Source of the DNA: Gordonia paraffinivorans NBRC 108238
GTDB lineage: Bacteria; Actinomycetota; Actinomycetes; Mycobacteriales; Mycobacteriaceae
Assembly (NCBI RefSeq): GCF_000344155.1
Contig: NZ_BAOQ01000028.1
Span: 29,689-93,688 of the forward strand
DNA: 64,000 nt
Reading direction: 5' to 3'
The notes under the pieces are model-generated. The model saw nothing but the letters and a program-made list of their open reading frames with translations, was not told the origin of the DNA and did not search any database. Shown here one piece after another: positions 1 through 12,795 of the stretch. Position 1 is the stretch's first letter; every line of letters starts with the position of its first letter. The translations under genes were made by a program, and so were the position numbers.

Positions 1-1712
<1,712 letters not shown>

Positions 1713-1716
<4 letters not shown>

Positions 1717-4124
1717 CCCTCACCCACGGCAGCGACCCGTCCACCGAGGCAGACAACCTCGTGGGGATCGTCATCGACGGCCGGCCGGTCCGGGTTCCGA
1801 AGGGCACCTTGTTGATCCGCGCCGCCGAGCAGATCGGGATCACCATCCCCCGCTTCTGCGATCACCCGCTCCTCGATCCGGTCGGCGCCTGCCGACAGTG
1901 CCTCGTCGAGGTGGAGGGGCAGCGCAAGCCCCTCGCCTCGTGCACGACGGTCGCCACCGAGGGCATGGTGGTGCACACGCAGATGAGCTCGAAGGTCGCC
2001 GCCGACGCCCAACGCGGGGTGATGGAGTTGCTGCTCATCAACCATCCGCTCGACTGCCCGGTCTGCGACAAGGGCGGCGAATGCCCGTTGCAGAACCAGG
2101 CGATGGCCACCGGGCGCAGCGAGTCCCGGTTCGACGGGGTCAAGCGGACGTTCGTGAAACCGGTGCCGCTGTCGTCGGAGGTGCTCCTCGACCGCGAGCG
2201 GTGCGTGCTCTGCGCGCGGTGCACGCGCTTCTCCACCCAGGTCGCCGGCGACCCGCTCATCGAGTTGGCCGATCGCGGTGCGCTGCAACAGGTCAGCATC
2301 TACCAGGACGAGCCCTTCGACTCGTACTTCTCCGGCAACACCGTGCAGATCTGCCCGGTGGGCGCCCTGACCGGCGCGCAATACCGTTTCCGCGCACGGC
2401 CCTTCGACCTCGTGTCCACGCCGAGCGTGTGCGAGCACTGCGCCAGCGGGTGCGCGCAACGCACCGACCATCGTCGGGGAAAGGTGCTGCGCCGCCTCGC
2501 CGGCGACGATCCCGAGGTCAACTCCGAGTGGAACTGCGACAAGGGCCGCTGGGCCTTCGCCTACGCCACCGCCGCCGACCGGATCACCGCCCCGCTCGTG
2601 CGCGATCGTCACGGGGATCTGCGCGAGTCCAGCTGGGCCGATGCGATCCGCGTTGCCGCAGAAGGCCTCTCGACGGCGATCGGGAACACCGGCGTCCTGA
2701 CCGGCGGTCGGCTGACCGTCGAGGACGCGTATGCGTACTCGCGGTTCGCCCGCACGGTGCTGCGCACCGACGACATCGACTTCCGGGCCCGCGTCCACAG
2801 CAGCGAAGAGGCCGACTTCCTCGCCGCCCGCGTCGCCGGGCGCGGACTCGAGACCACCTACGACGACCTGTCGGCCGCTCCCGCGGTTCTCCTCGCCGGC
2901 TTCGAGCCGGAGGAGGAATCGCCGATCGTCTTCCTGCGATTGCGGCGCGCCGTCCGCGCCGGCGGGTTGCGCGTCGCGACGGTGGCGCCGTTCGCCAGTC
3001 GCGGGGTGCGCAAGCTCGATGCGCAGCTGTTCACCGCCGTGCCCGGCGCCGAGCGGTCCGTCCTGAGTTCCGCCGAGGCGACCCACCATCTCCGCGAACC
3101 GGGTTCGGTGCTCATCGTCGGCGAGCGTCTCGCAGCGAGCCCGGGAGCGCTGACCGCGGCCGCAGACCTCGCCGACCGGACGGGCGCGCATCTCGCGTGG
3201 ATACCGCGGCGCGCGGGTGAACGCGGTGCGCTCGAGACCGGGGCGCTCTCCGGGCTGCTGCCGGGCGGACGCCCCCTCGCCGATCCGGAGGCCCGGGCGG
3301 CGGTGGCCTCGGTGTGGGGCGCCGACCTCCCCACACGGGCCGGCCGCGACACCACCGGCATCCTCGACGCGGCCCGGTGTCACGGGCTGTCGCTGCTGAT
3401 CGCCGGCGTGGACCTCGACGACCTGCCCGACCCTGCCGCGGCGGCCGAATCACTCGCCGCCGCACCATTTGTCGTCAGCCTGGAGCAGCGGCACTCCACC
3501 GTCACCGCCCACGCGGACGTGGTGTTCCCCGTCGCGGCGGTCGCCGAGAAGGAGGGCACCGTCGTCGACTGGGAGGGCCGCCCGCGCAGCTTCACGACCG
3601 CGCTCACCGAGACCGGGCACCTGCCCGATCACCGGATCCTCCACGCGCTGGCGCGTCGCATGGGCGTCGATCTCCGGTGCGACGGCCCGCAGACCATCCA
3701 CATGGACCTTCGTCGCATCGGCGCCTGGGCGGGCAAGCGGACGGCCATCGCCGCCCACGACCGTCCCCGGCACACCCCGGCGGCCGGCCAGGCGGTCCTG
3801 GCGACCTGGCGCATGCTCCTCGACCTCGGACGCCTGCAGGACGACGAGCCGTACCTCGCCGGCACGGCGCGCACCCCCGTCGCCCGGATGTCGCCGGCCA
3901 CCGCGGCCGAGGCGGGCGTCGCGGTCGACGGCCGGGTGCGGATCAGCACCGCCGACGGCGCCATCACGCTGCCGGTCGAGCTCACCGACATGCCGGACCG
4001 GGTCGTGTGGGTCCCGCTGAACTCCCCCGGCTCCCGGGTCCACCCCGACCTGCGTGCGCAGGCGGGCGACCTGGTGGCTCTGTCGCCCGCCTCGGCGGCC
4101 GACGTCCCCGGAGGCGACCGATGA
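1713..4124 (+). CDS. nuoG: NADH-quinone oxidoreductase subunit G (NuoG), 803 aa
   Basis: This peripheral-arm subunit carries electrons from NuoF toward NuoI. The N-terminal ferredoxin domain has Cys 49, 60, 63 and 77 for the [2Fe-2S] cluster N1b. Next comes the His-Cys ligated N5 site ([14 protein letters not shown]), then CVLCARC with a later CPVG for N4. A further CEHCASGC plus NCDKGRW matches the extra N7-type cluster of bacterial NuoG. The remainder is a degenerate molybdopterin-oxidoreductase fold, as is usual in the family. The start ATG overlaps the NuoF stop in an ATGA arrangement, and the end overlaps the nuoH ATG, so translation is probably coupled. A much longer upstream extension of the same frame is only a shadow of NuoF. 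Confidence 0.96.
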
Positions 4125-5488
4125 TCCTCGCCGCCGACGCCGCCACCCTGGCCATCGACTATCCCGACCTCGCCGACTTCGGGCACGACCCGATCTGGCT
4201 CGTGATCCTCAAGGCCCTCGGCGTCTTCGCGTTCCTCGTCCTCAACCCGCTCGCGGCGATCCTCCTCGAGCGCAAGATCATGGCGCGGATGCAGGGCCGC
4301 ATCGGCCCCAACCGCGTGGGACCCCGCGGGATCCTCCAGAGCGTCGCCGACGGCGTGAAACTCGCACTGAAGGAAGGAATCATCCCGGCGGGAGTCGACA
4401 AGGTGATCTATCTCCTCGCACCGATCATCGCGGTCGTGCCGGCCGTCGTGGCGTTCGCGGTGATCCCCTTCGGGCCGATGGTGTCGGTGTTCGGCCACCA
4501 GACCCCGTTGCAGCTCACCGACCTGCCGGTCGGCATCCTCTACGTGCTCGCCGTGACGTCGGTCGGGGTCTACGGCATCGTGCTGGCCGGGTGGTCGTCG
4601 GGCTCGACCTATCCGCTCCTCGGCGGCCTGCGCTCGACCGCACAGGTCATCTCGTACGAGATCGCGATGGGACTGACGTTCGCCGCGGTGTTCCTCGACG
4701 CCGGGACCATGTCCACCTCGGGGATCGTCGCCGCGCAGGAGCACCACTGGTACTTCATGCTCCTGCTGCCCTCGTTCGTGATCTACGCGATCTCGATGGT
4801 CGGCGAGACCAACCGTGCGCCTTTCGATCTGCCCGAGGCCGAGGGCGAACTCGTCGGCGGGTTCCACACCGAGTACTCGTCGCTGAAGTTCGCGATGTTC
4901 ATGCTCGCCGAGTACATCAACATGGTCACCGTCTCCGCGCTGGCCACGACGATGTTCCTGGGCGGCTGGCAGGCGCCGTGGCCGTTGAGCGCCTTCGACT
5001 GGGCCAACTCCGGGTGGTGGCCGATCCTCTGGTTCACCCTGAAGGTCTGGGCGTTCATGTTCGTGTTCATCTGGCTGCGCACCAGCCTGCCGCGACTGCG
5101 CTACGACCAGTTCATGAACCTGGGCTGGAAGGTCCTCATCCCCATCTCGCTGGCCTGGGTGATGGTCGTCGCGATCATCCGGGTCTCGGCCGGCGACCAC
5201 ACGCTGGTGCGCGCCCTCGTCTCCACGGCCGCGGGACTGGTGGTGACCGCGCTGATCGGTTACGCGATCTGGCGGCTGATGCGGGTCCCGACCGACCCCG
5301 ACGCACCCGACCCCGGGTCCGACCGGGCGGGCCCCGGCCGGTCCGAGCCGTTCGACCCCATGGCCGGCGGCTTCCCCGTCCCGCCCATGCCGGGGCAGGT
5401 CGTCGACCCGAAGGCGACCGGGTCCGCCGCCACATCCCCACCGGCCGGTGTCGAGCCGGCGCCGAGCAGGGAGACCACCGATGCCTGA
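4121..5488 (+). CDS. nuoH: NADH-quinone oxidoreductase subunit H (NuoH), 455 aa
   Basis: This is the membrane subunit at the junction of the two arms of complex I, where quinone enters. The family signatures are present: the [19 protein letters not shown] stretch near residue 50 and the loop around [21 protein letters not shown] (about residues 227-247) that faces the quinone cavity. It has about eight to nine hydrophobic segments. At 455 aa it is longer than the enterobacterial protein because of a soluble Pro/Asp-rich C-terminal tail of roughly 65 residues. Tails of this kind also occur in mycobacterial NuoH. The ATG overlaps the nuoG stop, and the end overlaps nuoI by 8 bp. Confidence 0.96.
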   Translation: MILAADAATLAIDYPDLADFGHDPIWLVILKALGVFAFLVLNPLAAILLERKIMARMQGRIGPNRVGPRGILQSVADGVKLALKEGIIPAGVDKVIYLLAPIIAVVPAVVAFAVIPFGPMVSVFGHQTPLQLTDLPVGILYVLAVTSVGVYGIVLAGWSSGSTYPLLGGLRSTAQVISYEIAMGLTFAAVFLDAGTMSTSGIVAAQEHHWYFMLLLPSFVIYAISMVGETNRAPFDLPEAEGELVGGFHTEYSSLKFAMFMLAEYINMVTVSALATTMFLGGWQAPWPLSAFDWANSGWWPILWFTLKVWAFMFVFIWLRTSLPRLRYDQFMNLGWKVLIPISLAWVMVVAIIRVSAGDHTLVRALVSTAAGLVVTALIGYAIWRLMRVPTDPDAPDPGSDRAGPGRSEPFDPMAGGFPVPPMPGQVVDPKATGSAATSPPAGVEPAPSRETTDA

Positions 5489-6086
5489 TTTCCTCAAGCC
5501 GGTCGACGGCTTCCGCGTCACGTTCGGCGGCATGTTCTCGCCGACGATCACCGAACAGTACCCGGAGGAGAAGCGGCCCACCGCTCCCCGGTATCACGGT
5601 CGGCACCAGCTCAACCGCCACCCCGACGGGTTGGAGAAGTGCATCGGCTGCGAGCTGTGCGCCTGGGCCTGTCCCGCCGACGCCATCTACGTCGAGGGCG
5701 CCGACAACACTCCAGAGGAACGGTATTCGCCCGGTGAGAGGTACGGGTGCGTCTACCAGATCAATTACCTGCGATGCATCGGCTGCGGCCTGTGCATCGA
5801 GGCCTGCCCCACCCGCGCACTCACCATGACCAACGACTACGAGCTGGCCGACGACAACCGAGCCGACCTCATCTACGAGAAGGACCGTCTGCTCGCACCG
5901 CTCCCGCCGGGCGCCGAGGCGCCCCCGCACGACATGGCGCCGGGTTCGACGGAGGAGAACTACTACCGCGGAGAGATCACCGCGGAAGGAAGGCTGGTGC
6001 CGCGCACCGGATCTCCCGGTGCGCCGCCGAGTGCGACGACCGGCGACGACGTCCGACCCGACGATGCCCGGGGGTCACGGGCATGA
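5481..6086 (+). CDS. nuoI: NADH-quinone oxidoreductase subunit I (NuoI), 201 aa
   Basis: This is the 8Fe ferredoxin-like subunit that holds clusters N6a and N6b and passes electrons toward N2. The two classical motifs are complete: [12 protein letters not shown] (Cys 54, 57, 60, 64) and [12 protein letters not shown] (Cys 99, 102, 105, 109). The C-terminal ~60 residues are a low-complexity, charged, actinobacterial-type extension. The start ATG lies inside the end of nuoH (8-bp overlap), and the TGA overlaps the nuoJ ATG. Confidence 0.97.
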   Translation: MPDFLKPVDGFRVTFGGMFSPTITEQYPEEKRPTAPRYHGRHQLNRHPDGLEKCIGCELCAWACPADAIYVEGADNTPEERYSPGERYGCVYQINYLRCIGCGLCIEACPTRALTMTNDYELADDNRADLIYEKDRLLAPLPPGAEAPPHDMAPGSTEENYYRGEITAEGRLVPRTGSPGAPPSATTGDDVRPDDARGSRA

Positions 6087-6904
6087 CCGGTTGGGACACG
6101 GCCGGCACGCTGGGCCTGCTGGCCGCGGAATCGGTGCGCACCTCGACCGGCGAGGCCATCCAGTTCTGGGTCCTCGGCGCCGTGGCCGTCGCCGGCGCAC
6201 TCGGGGTCGTCTTCGCCACCAAGGCCGTGTACTCGGCGATCTTCCTCGCGACCACCATGATCGTTCTCGCGGTGTTCTACGTGGCGCAGGGCGCGCTGTT
6301 CCTCGGCGTCGTGCAGGTCGTGGTCTACACCGGCGCGGTGATGATGCTGTTCCTGTTCGTGCTGATGCTCATCGGCGTCGACTCGTCGGATTCGCTGAAG
6401 GAGACGCTGCGCGGACAACGGTTCGCCGCGGGACTGATCGGGATCGGCTTCGGCGTCCTGCTGATCGCCGGGATCGGCAGCGCGACCGTCGCGGTCACCG
6501 CCGGCGCCACCGAACCGTATGCCCTGGCCAGTGACAGCAACTCGGCCATCGAGTCGATCGCCGAACTGATCTTCGTGCGCTATCTGTGGGCGTTCGAGCT
6601 GACCGGGGCCCTGTTGATCGCCGCGACCCTCGGCGCGATGGTGCTGGCCCACCGGGAGCGCTTCGGCCCGCGGCTCACCCAGAAGGAGCTGTCGAAGGCC
6701 CGGTTCCGCAGCGGCGTGAACCTCACCCCGCTGCCGAGTCCCGGTGTCTACGCGCGACACAACGCGGTCGACGTCCCGGCGCGGCTGCCCGACGGGAGCC
6801 CCTCGGACCTGTCGGTGAACGCGATACTGGCCGCCCGAACGCTGCGTCGTCCCGGCGATCGCCGGCCTGCGGGCGAGGACCGACCCGGCTCGGATCGGCG
6901 GTGA
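6083..6904 (+). CDS. nuoJ: NADH-quinone oxidoreductase subunit J (NuoJ), 273 aa
   Basis: This hydrophobic membrane-arm subunit contains the pi-bulge helix region with the conserved [18 protein letters not shown] stretch. Five transmembrane segments precede a soluble tail of about 80 residues that ends in charged, low-complexity sequence. The ATG at 6083 overlaps the nuoI stop. The upstream codons in this frame are a NuoI shadow and contain no better start. nuoK follows 4 bp after the stop. Confidence 0.95.
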   Translation: MTGWDTAGTLGLLAAESVRTSTGEAIQFWVLGAVAVAGALGVVFATKAVYSAIFLATTMIVLAVFYVAQGALFLGVVQVVVYTGAVMMLFLFVLMLIGVDSSDSLKETLRGQRFAAGLIGIGFGVLLIAGIGSATVAVTAGATEPYALASDSNSAIESIAELIFVRYLWAFELTGALLIAATLGAMVLAHRERFGPRLTQKELSKARFRSGVNLTPLPSPGVYARHNAVDVPARLPDGSPSDLSVNAILAARTLRRPGDRRPAGEDRPGSDRR

Positions 6905-6908
6905 GGCG

Positions 6909-7208
6909 ATGAACCCGGAGAACTACCTCTACCTCTCGGCCCTGCTGTTCACGATCGGCGCCTCCGGTGTCCTGTTGCGCCGCAATGCGATCGTCGTCTT
7001 CATGTGCATCGAGCTCATGCTCAACGCGGCCAACCTGGCATTCGTGACCTTCGCGCGGATGACGCAGTCGTTCGACGGCCAGGTGATCGCCTTCTTCACG
7101 ATGGTCGTCGCCGCCGCAGAGGTGGTCGTCGGACTGGCCATCATCATGACGATCTTCCGGTCACGCCGTTCGGCGTCGGTCGACGACGCGGATCTGCTCA
7201 AGCGGTAG
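6909..7208 (+). CDS. nuoK: NADH-quinone oxidoreductase subunit K (NuoK), 99 aa
   Basis: This small proton-channel subunit has three transmembrane helices. The two buried glutamates of the family are in [11 protein letters not shown] and in [11 protein letters not shown]. The length is normal for NuoK. A GAGGCG just before the ATG serves as a ribosome-binding site. The gene sits between nuoJ and nuoL in standard operon order. Confidence 0.96.
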   Translation: MNPENYLYLSALLFTIGASGVLLRRNAIVVFMCIELMLNAANLAFVTFARMTQSFDGQVIAFFTMVVAAAEVVVGLAIIMTIFRSRRSASVDDADLLKR

Positions 7209-7219
7209 AGGAGGACTGG

Positions 7220-9133
7220 GTGAACGCCGAACTGACCGCGTCGCTGCTCTGGCTCGTTCCCGCGCTCCCCCTCGCCGGGGCGGCGGTCCTCCTGCTCGGC
7301 GGCCACGCCACCGACCGGTGGGGTCATCTGCTCGCCACGACGACCGCCGTCGCGTCGTTCCTGGTCGGGGCGGCGATGTTCGTCGGGATGGCGTCCCGGT
7401 CCGCCGACGGCCGCGGCGTCTCCGACATCCTGTTCAGCTGGGTCCCCGTCGGAGAACTCCAGGTGGACTTCGGTTTCCGCCTCGATCAGTTGTCGATGTG
7501 CTTCGTCCTGCTGATCACGGGCGTGGGCGCGTTGATCCACGTCTACTCCATCGGGTACATGGCGCACGACCCGGATCGGCGACGGTTCTTCGCCTACCTC
7601 AACCTCTTCCTCGCGGCGATGCTGGTCCTCGTGCTCGCCGACAACTACCTCGGCCTCTACCTGGGCTGGGAGGGAGTCGGTCTCGCGTCCTACCTGCTGA
7701 TCGGCTTCTGGCAGCACAAGCCGTCGGCGGCGACCGCCGCGAAGAAGGCGTTCGTGGTCAACCGCGTCGGCGACATCGGCCTGGCCGTGGCGCTGATGAT
7801 CATGTTCGCGACCTTCGGGTCGGTGTCGTTCGCCGCGGTCTTCGACGGTGCGCCGCAGGTCAGCGAATCCACCCTCACCGCACTGGGATTCATGCTCCTG
7901 CTCGCCGCGTGCGGCAAGTCCGCCCAGGTGCCGCTGCAGTCCTGGCTCGGCGATGCCATGGAGGGCCCAACCCCGGTCTCGGCGCTCATCCACGCCGCGA
8001 CCATGGTGACCGCGGGCGTCTACCTGATCGTGCGGTCGGGGCCGGTCTTCGACCTGGCGCCGGGGGCCCGGGTGGGCGTCGTGGTCGTCGGTGCGGTGAC
8101 ATTGCTGTTCGGCGCCGTCATCGGGTGCGCGAAGGACGACATCAAGAAGGCACTGGCGGCGTCGACGATGAGCCAGATCGGGTACATGGTGCTCGCGGCC
8201 GGCCTCGGACCCGCCGGTTATGCGTTCGCGATCCTGCACCTGCTCACCCACGGCTTCTTCAAGGCCGGGCTGTTCCTCGGCGCCGGCTCGGTGATGCACG
8301 GCATGGACGACGAGACCGACATGCGCCGGTTCGGCGGGCTGCGGACTCTCATGCCGATCACGTTCGCCACCTTCGGGGTCGGCTACCTCGCGATCATCGG
8401 CGTGCCGCCGTTCGCCGGGTTCTACTCCAAGGACCACATCATCGAGGCGGCGTTCGGCGAGGGCGGAGCGAAGGGGCTGATCCTCGGCGGCGCCGCGCTG
8501 CTCGGCGCCGGCATCACCGCGTTCTACATGACCCGCGTGATGCTGTTGACCTTCTTCGGCGAGAAGCGCTGGCATGACGGTACCGACGCCCCCGCTCCGC
8601 ACCCGCACGAGTCGCCGCGGGTGATGACCGTCCCGATGATCCTCATCGCGATCGGATCGGTGGCCTCCGGCGCGCTCCTCGCGATCGGCGGGACACTGGA
8701 GCACTGGCTGGCCCCCGTCGTCGGCGAACACACGCCGCATCACGTGCTGCCGGTGTGGGCGATGACGCTCATCATCCTCGCCGTCGTCGCCGTCGGCGTC
8801 GGGGTCGCCTACCGGCAGTACGCGACCCACCCGGTGCCCGTCACCGCCCCCGAGGACGTCTCCCTGTTGACCGTCGCCGCGCGGCGTGACCTGTACGGGG
8901 ACACCGTCAACGAGGAGCTGCTGATGCGGCCCGGCCGACGCGTGACCGCCGGCCTCGTCGCGGTGGAGTCCGACGGCGTCGACGGGCTCACCGGCGGTGT
9001 GGGCACCGCGATCGCCCGGACGTCGCGTCGAATACGGGGGTGGCAGAACGGCTACGTGCGTTCCTACGCCCTGTCCATGTTCGCGGGCACCGCGGTGGTC
9101 CTCGCTCTCGTGATGGCGGTGAACGTGCTGTGA
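7220..9133 (+). CDS. nuoL: NADH-quinone oxidoreductase subunit L (NuoL), 637 aa
   Basis: This is the distal antiporter-like proton pump of complex I, with about 16 membrane segments. Conserved elements seen are [16 protein letters not shown], the [28 protein letters not shown] block, and [17 protein letters not shown]. The GTG start is chosen because GAGGAGGA lies at 7209-7215, the protein then begins at the first membrane helix, and longer starts fall inside nuoK. The C-terminal lateral-helix region is present to the end. The TGA overlaps the nuoM GTG. Confidence 0.95.
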   Translation: MNAELTASLLWLVPALPLAGAAVLLLGGHATDRWGHLLATTTAVASFLVGAAMFVGMASRSADGRGVSDILFSWVPVGELQVDFGFRLDQLSMCFVLLITGVGALIHVYSIGYMAHDPDRRRFFAYLNLFLAAMLVLVLADNYLGLYLGWEGVGLASYLLIGFWQHKPSAATAAKKAFVVNRVGDIGLAVALMIMFATFGSVSFAAVFDGAPQVSESTLTALGFMLLLAACGKSAQVPLQSWLGDAMEGPTPVSALIHAATMVTAGVYLIVRSGPVFDLAPGARVGVVVVGAVTLLFGAVIGCAKDDIKKALAASTMSQIGYMVLAAGLGPAGYAFAILHLLTHGFFKAGLFLGAGSVMHGMDDETDMRRFGGLRTLMPITFATFGVGYLAIIGVPPFAGFYSKDHIIEAAFGEGGAKGLILGGAALLGAGITAFYMTRVMLLTFFGEKRWHDGTDAPAPHPHESPRVMTVPMILIAIGSVASGALLAIGGTLEHWLAPVVGEHTPHHVLPVWAMTLIILAVVAVGVGVAYRQYATHPVPVTAPEDVSLLTVAARRDLYGDTVNEELLMRPGRRVTAGLVAVESDGVDGLTGGVGTAIARTSRRIRGWQNGYVRSYALSMFAGTAVVLALVMAVNVL

Positions 9134-10758
9134 GCATCCCCTGGCTGACCGTTCTGTGGCTCGTCCCCGCGATCGCCGCGGGCCTGGTGCTCGCCGTTCC
9201 GGCGAACCGACCGGTGATCGCGAAGTGGTTCGCGCTGACGGTGAGCGTCCTCGTGCTGGCCGTCGGAGTGGGACTCGCCATCGGCTTCGACCCGGCCGGC
9301 GACCGTTACCAGTTCGTGGAGGACGTCAGCTGGATTCCCGCACTCGGAACCCGCTATTCGCTCGGACTCGACGGGATCGGGCTCGCGCTGATCCTGCTGA
9401 CCGCAGCGCTTCTCCCGCTGCTCCTGCTGGCCGGGTGGAACGACGCCGACACGGCGGGTTCGCTCGATCACGCGGGCGGCCTCGCACGCAAGAACCCGCA
9501 CATCTACCTCGCCCTGTTCCTCGCGACCGAGGCGATGGTGCTGATGAGCTTCGTCGCCCTCGACATCCTGCTGTTCTACATCTTCTTCGAGGCCATGCTC
9601 ATCCCGATGTACTTCCTCATCGGCGGCTTCGGCAACGGCCCCAACCGATCCGGTGCGGCGGTGAAGTTCTTGCTGTACAACCTGTTCGGCGGCCTGATCC
9701 TGCTCGCCGCGGTCGTCGGGCTGTACGTGGTCACCGCGCAGAACGGGGTCGACGGGGGCACGTTCGCGCTGACCGACGTCGTGGCGGCGGTGTCGAGCGG
9801 CCAGCTCGACGACTCGACCGGCCTCGCGAAACTCCTGTTCCTCGGGTTCATGTTCGCCTTCGCGGTGAAAGCCCCGCTGTGGCCGTTGCATTCGTGGCTT
9901 CCCGACGCCGCGGTGGCCGCCACCCCGACCTCCGCGGTGCTGATGATGGCGGTAATCGACAAGGTCGGCACCTTCGCGATGCTGCGGTTCTGCCTGCAGC
10001 TGTTCCCCGACGCATCCCGGTGGTTCGCCCCGTTGATCTGTGCGCTCGCCGTCGTCGGCATCGTCTACGGCGCGATCCTCGCGATCGGCCAGACCGATGT
10101 GATGCGGCTCATCGCCTACACGTCGATCTCCCATTTCGGATTCATCATCCTGGGCATCTTCGCGCTGACCGCGCAGGGCCAGACCGGCTCGACGCTCTAC
10201 ATGGTCAATCACGGGATCTCCACCGCCGCACTGTTCCTCATCGCCGGGTTCCTGGTGTCGCGGCGCGGCAGCCGGCTCATCGCCGACTACGGCGGGGTCC
10301 AGAAGGTGGCCCCGGTCCTCGCCGGAACCTTCCTCGTCGCCGGTCTCGCCACCCTCTCCCTGCCCGGACTGGCGCCGTTCATCAGTGAATTCCTGGTCCT
10401 CGTCGGAACGTTCACGCGGTACCCGGTCGCGGCCGTCGTCGCGACCTCGGCGCTGGTCCTGTCCGCGATCTACATCCTGTGGACCTACCAGCGGATGATG
10501 GGCGGCCCGCCGAAGAGCGGGGACTCGGCGGCGCCCGGCATCCGTGACCTCGCCGGGCGCGAACTGGTCGTCGTGGCCCCGCTGATGGCCCTGTTGCTCG
10601 TCCTCGGCATTTATCCGAAACCGCTGATCGACCTCATCGAACCGGCCGTGCAGAACACGCTCACCACAGTCGGGGTCACCGCTCCCGAGCCCGCGGTCGC
10701 AGAGCCCGGAGACGGCCGAACACACGGCACCACAACCGAAGCGGAGGGACACCGATGA
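9130..10758 (+). CDS. nuoM: NADH-quinone oxidoreductase subunit M (NuoM), 542 aa
   Basis: This is the second antiporter-like proton-pumping subunit. Recognisable blocks are the helix around [32 protein letters not shown] with its functional lysine and histidine, and [16 protein letters not shown]. The GTG start overlaps the nuoL stop (GTGA). The C-terminus carries a short soluble tail rich in Glu, Pro and Thr. The gene ends in an ATGA overlap with nuoN. Confidence 0.95.
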   Translation: MSIPWLTVLWLVPAIAAGLVLAVPANRPVIAKWFALTVSVLVLAVGVGLAIGFDPAGDRYQFVEDVSWIPALGTRYSLGLDGIGLALILLTAALLPLLLLAGWNDADTAGSLDHAGGLARKNPHIYLALFLATEAMVLMSFVALDILLFYIFFEAMLIPMYFLIGGFGNGPNRSGAAVKFLLYNLFGGLILLAAVVGLYVVTAQNGVDGGTFALTDVVAAVSSGQLDDSTGLAKLLFLGFMFAFAVKAPLWPLHSWLPDAAVAATPTSAVLMMAVIDKVGTFAMLRFCLQLFPDASRWFAPLICALAVVGIVYGAILAIGQTDVMRLIAYTSISHFGFIILGIFALTAQGQTGSTLYMVNHGISTAALFLIAGFLVSRRGSRLIADYGGVQKVAPVLAGTFLVAGLATLSLPGLAPFISEFLVLVGTFTRYPVAAVVATSALVLSAIYILWTYQRMMGGPPKSGDSAAPGIRDLAGRELVVVAPLMALLLVLGIYPKPLIDLIEPAVQNTLTTVGVTAPEPAVAEPGDGRTHGTTTEAEGHR

Positions 10759-12551
10759 GTTCCACCGGCCTCACCCCCGTCTCCTCGACTCCGACCACCC
10801 TGGCCGCGATCGAGGCGCCGAGCATCGCCTACGGCGCGCTGTCGCCGATGCTCGTCGTCTTCGGGGCCGCGGTGATCGGCGTCCTGGTGGAGGCCTTCGC
10901 CCCGAGACGCTTGCGCTATCCGGTCCAGCTCGTCCTCTCGCTCGGCGGCCTCCTCGTCGCGCTGGGCGCCCTGATCGCGGTCGCCGCCGCCGAGACCTCG
11001 AACGGCGCCAACGGACAGATCACGATGTCCGGGGCGGTGGTGATGGATCGCCCGACCCTCTACCTGCAGGGACTGCTGCTGGTGGTCGGGATCATCGCCG
11101 TCGGCTTCATGGCCGAGCGCCGGCTCGAACGCGTGGTGGCGCCGGTGGACATGCGCCGGTTGGCGGGCGCGTCGGTCGGCGACGACCGTTCCGGCAGAAC
11201 CGGGGTCAGCGGCGGTGGCGGTGGAAACGGCGGCGTCGACGCCGACATGTTCACGCCGTCGGGCGCGGCGGTCCCCAACACCGACGCCGAGTTCGAGGCG
11301 ACCCGCGCCGGCGCGGTCACCACCGAGGTGTTTCCGCTGGCGCTGCTGGCGCTCGGCGGGATGATGCTGTTCCCCGCGTGCGGCGACCTGTTGACGATGT
11401 TCATCGCGCTCGAGGTGTTCTCGCTACCGCTGTATCTGCTCTGCGGTCTCGCCCGGCGTCGTCGCCTCATCTCGCAGGAGGCGTCGCTGAAATACTTCCT
11501 GCTGGGTGCGTTCTCGTCGGCGTTCTTCCTGTTCGGAGCGGCATTCGTCTACGGCGCAACGGGTTCGCTGAACCTGGCGGCCATCGGGGCGTCGATCGGC
11601 GAGGTCGCCGGCCTGGGCGGCGACACCACGCTCGCCCTCATCGGCCTGGCGATGCTGGCGGTCGGCATGCTGTTCAAGGTCGGTGCCGTGCCGTTCCACG
11701 CGTGGATCCCCGACGTCTACCAGGGCGCCCCGACCCCGGTCACCGCGTTCATGGCGTCGGCGACCAAGATCGCCGCGTTCGGCGCGCTCCTGCGGGTGTT
11801 CTACGTGGGTTTCGGCGCGTTACGCGACCAGTGGGAACCTGTGATGTGGGCGGTCGCGATCGCGTCGATGGTGATCGCGTCGGTGATGGCGGTGACCCAG
11901 ACCGACGTCAAGCGCATGCTCGCGTACTCGTCGATCGCCCACGCGGGCTTCATCCTGCTGGGACTCATCGCCTTCGACGACGCCGGACTCGGCGCGACCC
12001 TGTTCTACCTGGCCGCCTACGCGTTCACCACGTTGGGCGCGTTCGCCCTCGTCGCGGTGATCCGCGAACCCGACGCCGACGCGACCGCATCCGCCCGCGC
12101 CGCAGCGATCCGCGGGCCGTCGGCGCCGGTCCGCAACCCACACCTGTCCGGGCGCGAGGCGACCGACCTCACCCAGTGGTCGGGACTCGGGCGTCGGTAT
12201 CCGTTGGTGGGGGCCATGTTCGCGGTCTATCTGCTCTCCTTCGCCGGCATCCCGCTGACGAGCGGCTTTATCGCCAAGTTCGACGTCTTCGCCGCGGCCG
12301 CCGGGAACGGTGGCGGAGTACTGGTGGTCATCGGCGTCGTCAGCAGCGCGATCGCCGCCTACGTCTACATCCGGATCATCGTCGCGATGTTCTTCGACGA
12401 CGTGCCGGTCGACGGCGCCCCGCACGTGGTGAGGCCCAGCGTGCTGACCATGTCCGGTGTCGCGGTATGCACCCTGGTCACGGTCGTGCTCGGCATCTTC
12501 CCCCAACCAGTGCTGGACCTCGCCGACGCCGCGGCATCGTTCCTGCGGTGA
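10755..12551 (+). CDS. nuoN: NADH-quinone oxidoreductase subunit N (NuoN), 598 aa
   Basis: This third antiporter-like membrane subunit is the last gene of the operon. The core is typical: FIALEVFSLPLYLLCG, LKYFLLGAFSSAFFLFGAAF, and the KVGAVPFHAWIPDVYQGAPT motif. It is about 110 residues longer than enterobacterial NuoN, partly because of a Gly-rich soluble insertion at roughly residues 130-185 and a second loop near residues 435-470. The start overlaps the nuoM stop. Confidence 0.95.
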   Translation: MSSTGLTPVSSTPTTLAAIEAPSIAYGALSPMLVVFGAAVIGVLVEAFAPRRLRYPVQLVLSLGGLLVALGALIAVAAAETSNGANGQITMSGAVVMDRPTLYLQGLLLVVGIIAVGFMAERRLERVVAPVDMRRLAGASVGDDRSGRTGVSGGGGGNGGVDADMFTPSGAAVPNTDAEFEATRAGAVTTEVFPLALLALGGMMLFPACGDLLTMFIALEVFSLPLYLLCGLARRRRLISQEASLKYFLLGAFSSAFFLFGAAFVYGATGSLNLAAIGASIGEVAGLGGDTTLALIGLAMLAVGMLFKVGAVPFHAWIPDVYQGAPTPVTAFMASATKIAAFGALLRVFYVGFGALRDQWEPVMWAVAIASMVIASVMAVTQTDVKRMLAYSSIAHAGFILLGLIAFDDAGLGATLFYLAAYAFTTLGAFALVAVIREPDADATASARAAAIRGPSAPVRNPHLSGREATDLTQWSGLGRRYPLVGAMFAVYLLSFAGIPLTSGFIAKFDVFAAAAGNGGGVLVVIGVVSSAIAAYVYIRIIVAMFFDDVPVDGAPHVVRPSVLTMSGVAVCTLVTVVLGIFPQPVLDLADAAASFLR

Positions 12552-12697
12552 TCTCCGACGTAGCCTCAGGCACCGACATCCCGTGTCCCAGCGTGGGTCG
12601 CCACGTGTCGTGCGGCCGGGCTTCTGGTCTGTCGCTCTCGGCTCCCGGCCGGCAAACGGATTGGTGGACGGCCTGATCGAGCACCGAGTGGTCTCGC

Positions 12698-12721
12698 AGG
12701 GCCACGGTTGTCGGTGGCCCT
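12698..12721 (+). terminator. Possible weak terminator hairpin downstream of nuoN
   Basis: An 8-bp perfect stem (AGGGCCAC pairing with GTGGCCCT) has an 8-nt loop and is followed by TCGCC rather than a T-run. It lies in the 244-bp gap between nuoN and the penicillin-binding protein, so it may attenuate read-through. I see no other strong element in that gap. Confidence 0.3.
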
Positions 12722-12795
12722 TCGCCTCGCGGCCTGGACCACGCCAAACGGCGAGTCCGCGCGGTCGACGGCAAATCCGTGCCACCCTGGAAACC

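Noticed and set aside
6929..8830. A 633-codon minus-strand open frame opposite nuoK and nuoL
   Set aside because: It is the reverse frame of transmembrane genes and consists mainly of His, Asp, Glu and Arg; no start signals or motifs.
9064..10752. A long minus-strand frame opposite nuoM
   Set aside because: Antisense shadow of nuoM with no protein features.
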